Of a DNA stretch of 17,997 nucleotides, positions 13,957 through 17,997 are shown piece by piece. The position numbers and the translations under genes are program-made. The notes beneath the pieces were generated by a model, which worked only from the letters and a program-made list of their open reading frames with translations, was not told the DNA's origin and did no database searches. Source of the stretch: CAKZQX01 sp034437035 (GTDB lineage Bacteria; Chloroflexota; Chloroflexia; Chloroflexales; Chloroflexaceae); contig DAOTUI010000088.1 of the NCBI GenBank assembly GCA_034437035.1, positions 1-17,997 on the forward strand, written 5' to 3'. The stretch's first letter is position 1. Each line of letters starts with the position of its first letter.

Positions 13957-14033
13957 AGCAGAATATCCTTTCCCAATCTGTTGATCGATAGCTTTCTCGC
14001 GGCAGGGTTACAGGTGGCATATGCTTATCATAC

Positions 14034-14253
14034 TACAGAAGTTACGCGGTGCGAGTTGTTGCCACCTCGTGCCGGACCCGAAAGCCGGTTTCGCCTGCGG
14101 CAGCATGGTACTTTCTGTTTCTTTTTCACGAAAAATTGGCTCGGAGAGCCAATTTTTCGTGAAAAAGATCTGGTAACTTCCACCCTGCCGGAGGCGAATC
14201 GGGCCGGTTGTCCAGGCAGACGCCTGGTTTGAAACCGAACGCGTAAATCCTGT
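14034..14253 (+). repeat. MITE-like element, copy C, with 5-bp target duplication
   Basis: The copy is about 220 bp. Its left end is ACAGAAGTTACGCGGT; the right end AACGCGTAAATCCTGT is more degenerate. CATAC occurs directly outside both ends (14029-14033 and 14254-14258). The box CGCCTGCGGCAGCATGGTA leads to the hairpin (arms 14121-14142 and 14146-14167, 22 pairs, loop GGA), then ACCCTGCCGGAGGCGAATC. The right arm GGGCCGGTTGTCCAGGCAG matches copy A, with a small inner dyad CCAGGC / GCCTGG. It lies upstream of the DUF433 gene and may carry or disrupt its promoter. Confidence 0.88.
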
Positions 14254-14533
14254 CATACCACAGGCCGAAGCCGGGGGCAGAACCGGATCGATGTGGTGAA
14301 CGCAGGAGGCAAAGCCGCTGGTCTAAGAATTGCTGTAGTGCCATTGCAGGTGGAAGAAGAAATGTGGTGCCCAGATAGTGCTCTGTAATCCCGATTTATT
14401 GTCATAGCCACAGAGAACACCGAGGACGCAGAGATGATCCACGGGAATGTGTCGTCGCTGCGCCCGTTGCGCCTGTTCCCGTTGATTGCTGGGTTGCCGG
14501 CACATTGGTATAACCTGTCGCACTCCATTTTGA
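14254..14533. other. Non-coding stretch with a 9-base degenerate repeat
   Basis: No convincing gene lies between copy C and the recombinase promoter. A frame over about 14255-14390 contains the plausible-looking RIDVVNAGGKAAGLRIAVVP but has no start signal and no recognisable family, so a decayed gene cannot be excluded. At 14409-14435 three 9-base units (CACAGAGAA, CACCGAGGA, CGCAGAGAT) form a degenerate tandem repeat of a kind often seen between genes. Confidence 0.4.
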
Positions 14534-14562
14534 TTACAAGGACCAGGTTGTAGCGTTATAAT
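14534..14562 (+). promoter_or_regulatory. Possible promoter of the tyrosine recombinase
   Basis: TATAAT (14557-14562) is a perfect -10; 17 bp upstream TTACAA (14534-14539) is a poor -35. The predicted leader before the ATG at 14595 is only about 25 bases. Confidence 0.35.
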
Positions 14563-14594
14563 GCTTACCAGCGGTGCGGCTTGATGAACGTTGA

Positions 14595-15794
14595 ATGGTT
14601 AATGTAGAAATGAGTCTGCCAATGCAGCATGATCCGGCCCTGGCGGGGCAACCCATCCTGCCGACAACCAGCATTGCCGACGCGGGTGCGATCTGGCTGG
14701 CCCGGTTGGAGACGGCCGGCCTGGATGTGCTGGACGATGCCGACCTCGATGATATCGACCCGGCAGAACTGGCCGAGCGCGAGGCGCAGCGCCACCACTC
14801 CCGCCAGACCATCGACAGTTACCGGACGGCGCTAAATCTGTTTACGCGCTGGCTGGAGCGGACCGGCCGGACCAGCGTCGGCTCGCTGGGGCTGGATGAT
14901 CTGGTGCAGTACACGCGCGCCCTACGCCGCCGCGACTATGATCTCTCGCTGCGCCGGGCCGCGCCGGATACGGGAAGCGCTGCTCCGCAACCCCGACTTG
15001 CGCCACGGACGATCCATAGCTATACCCGTCCGCTGCTGGGCTTCCTGGCATTGCTGGAGTCGTTCGATGCGATCAGCTTCCGCACCGCCGCAGTGCGGGC
15101 CGAGATGTTGCGCGCGCTGCCGCGCCTGTCCGAAACCTTCGCCCCCACCCCACCCGATCTGCGGCGGCTGGTGCGCTTTTACGATCAGCCGCGCGAGGAG
15201 GAGGATCGCACCGACCGGCTGCGGCTGATCCGCCTGCGCAATGCTGTTCTGCTGCATCTGCTCTTCTCGACCGGGGCGCGCATCTCCGAGGCGCTCAGTC
15301 TGAATGTCGGCAGCGTCTACCGGGACCGGCGGGTGCAGAGCCGGGTGCCGGTGTACGGCAAGGGCCGCCGCGAGGAGACGCTCTTTCTGCGCCGTCACGC
15401 CGAGCGGGCTATTGATGCCTACCTGGTGGCGCGGGAGTATCCGTCGGCAACGCGCCCGCTGTTTGAGTCGTATGATCGGCGCACTGCCGGGGCGCGGCTG
15501 AGCCGCTCAAGCGGCTGGCGGATTGTGCATCAGGCGGCGCAGGCAGTGGCAGCCCAGATCGAACTGGAGGGCAAGTATGACGAGGCTGCGCTGCTGCGTG
15601 GAACTTCGCCGCACACCTTTCGTCACTTTGTAGGCTACTACCTGCTCAACGAGGGGGTCGAACTGGCCGAGGTTTCGCAGATCCTGCGCCACCGCAGCGT
15701 GGAAGTCACCCGCAGCTTCTACGCACGCTACAAGGACATGCAGTTGCAGGAGGTGCATGATCAGTTTAGCGCCGATCCACTTGAGGAGTTTTGA
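14595..15794 (+). CDS. Tyrosine recombinase / integrase (XerC/D-like)
   Basis: This 399-residue site-specific recombinase has the full catalytic set. R229 is in STGARISEAL, K256 in YGKGRREE, H340 and R343 in SPHTFRHF, H366 in LRHRSVEVT, and Y376 is the likely nucleophile in SFYARY. The last histidine-to-tyrosine spacing is one residue longer than in Xer proteins. The core-binding SAM-like domain (about 68-180) carries a roughly 25-residue low-complexity insertion, and a 65-residue acidic N-terminal extension precedes it, so the protein is about 100 residues longer than XerC/D. No ribosome binding site is visible before the ATG; a second ATG at 14610 is possible. Without a flanking att site it could be a cellular Xer homologue or an element integrase. 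It sits next to the repeat cluster. Confidence 0.85.
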   Translation: MVNVEMSLPMQHDPALAGQPILPTTSIADAGAIWLARLETAGLDVLDDADLDDIDPAELAEREAQRHHSRQTIDSYRTALNLFTRWLERTGRTSVGSLGLDDLVQYTRALRRRDYDLSLRRAAPDTGSAAPQPRLAPRTIHSYTRPLLGFLALLESFDAISFRTAAVRAEMLRALPRLSETFAPTPPDLRRLVRFYDQPREEEDRTDRLRLIRLRNAVLLHLLFSTGARISEALSLNVGSVYRDRRVQSRVPVYGKGRREETLFLRRHAERAIDAYLVAREYPSATRPLFESYDRRTAGARLSRSSGWRIVHQAAQAVAAQIELEGKYDEAALLRGTSPHTFRHFVGYYLLNEGVELAEVSQILRHRSVEVTRSFYARYKDMQLQEVHDQFSADPLEEF

Positions 15795-15951
15795 GTTTTG
15801 GGTTTGAGTTTTAAGTTTCTCCAGTGCGGTAAGGCCGGCAATCCCAACCTGATAGAGAGCAATCAGGCCGGGATGTGACTACGCTGGTGTGTATCCCTAC
15901 GCTGTTGAAAGGCATCGTAATTCACAACTCAAAACTTAAAAATCAAAACTT
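15786..15951. repeat. Inverted pair of heptamer arrays between convergent genes
   Basis: At 15786-15819 GAGTTTT-type heptamers repeat five times with variants, overlapping the recombinase stop codon. At 15926-15951 the reverse complement (CAACTC, AAAACTT, AAAAATC, AAAACTT) repeats. Between them a small imperfect hairpin (ATCCC and CCTGAT at 15841-15853 with ATCAGG and GGGAT at 15862-15874) is visible. The arrays face each other at the 3' ends of two convergent genes and could serve as a two-way transcription stop. Confidence 0.6.
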
Positions 15952-15963
15952 GCTTCATCCACC

Positions 15964-17832
<1,869 letters not shown>

Positions 17833-17850
17833 GAAGCTCCTTGAACAAGA

Positions 17851-17869
17851 TTACAGGTTACAGGTTACA
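17851..17869. repeat. Heptamer tandem repeat (TTACAGG)
   Basis: Two full TTACAGG units and a partial third (TTACA) lie just upstream of the ABC transporter gene. It is another member of the short intergenic repeats in this window and may fall within that gene's leader. Confidence 0.7.
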
Positions 17870-17900
17870 CTCACCGTTCGCTTATTTCTGGAGGCGGTTC

Positions 17901-17997
17901 ATGAAATTGCCCCACCAGCAGGTCAAACATGGTCACTTTTGCGACGTGTCACTCCCCATGACGGCTCATGTTGTCGAAATGGTTTACACATCCCGGT
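17901..17997 (+). CDS. Possible 5' end of a gene running off the window
   Basis: An ATG at 17901 with GGAGG 6 bases upstream opens a frame, MKLPHQQVKHGHFCDVSLP..., with no stop before the window ends after 32 codons. I recognise no family. The stretch also holds spaced GTCACTTTTGCGACGTGTCACT-like motifs reminiscent of insertion-sequence ends, so it might instead be the edge of a mobile element. Confidence 0.3.
   Translation, partial: MKLPHQQVKHGHFCDVSLPMTAHVVEMVYTSR

Noticed and set aside
13168..14253. Three regularly placed palindromic repeats considered as a CRISPR array or integron
   Set aside because: Units are about 200 bp with variable arms, no uniform short repeats or spacers, no cas genes, and no attC-like sites beside the recombinase.
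14255..14390. Possible decayed gene (RIDVVNAGGKAAGLRIAVVP...)
   Set aside because: There is no start signal and no recognisable family; a frame this short is expected by chance in GC-rich DNA. Recorded only as uncertain.

Overview
The window looks like a chromosomal segment of a moderately GC-rich bacterium, most plausibly a member of the Chloroflexota (Chloroflexus/Roseiflexus-like). That assignment is an inference from protein style and from the many short AT-rich 6-9 bp tandem repeats between genes; no rRNA or other marker fixes the taxon. I found no rRNA, tRNA or CRISPR array.

Layout. Positions 1-880: a small coiled-coil protein with a strong terminator, then the first copy of a dispersed palindromic element. 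Positions 880-4260 (minus strand): housekeeping genes tdk (thymidine kinase), rfbB (dTDP-glucose 4,6-dehydratase), and purE and purK (the two AIR-carboxylation enzymes of purine synthesis). rfbB-tdk and purK-purE each have a good sigma70-type promoter. Positions 4300-5730 (plus): a small one-helix membrane protein and a WYL-domain HTH regulator. Positions 5735-5980: a telomere-like hexamer repeat and a core-deleted copy of the dispersed element. Positions 5999-7231 (minus): ribosomal protein genes rplU-rpmA and rpmE behind a consensus promoter (TTGACA, 17 bp, TATAAT), with a terminator-like hairpin at the start of the leader. Positions 7378-12435 (plus): a family 5 solute-binding lipoprotein, a membrane diguanylate cyclase, a SnoaL-like protein and a GNAT acetyltransferase, closely spaced and possibly one operon. 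Positions 12500-14260: a rearranged accessory island with a TIR-domain gene, three copies of the dispersed element, and a DUF433 antitoxin whose DUF5615-type toxin is cut off after about 18 codons by one copy. Positions 14595-17832: a tyrosine recombinase and, convergent to it, an ABC exporter.

The most interesting content is the dispersed element, five copies here (532-810, 5791-5973, 13168-13385, 13391-13588, 14034-14253). It has 16-bp terminal inverted repeats near ACACGAGTTACGCGGT, a nested inverted box (CGCCTGCGGCAG / CTGCCGGAGGCG), and in four copies a central hairpin of two 22-nt arms around a 3-nt loop. Hairpin arms differ between copies, but every change is mirrored in the opposite arm. 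Two copies have 5-bp direct duplications at their ends, so this behaves like a non-autonomous MITE. Two copies sit where a TIR-domain gene and a toxin gene have both lost or exchanged their 3' ends.
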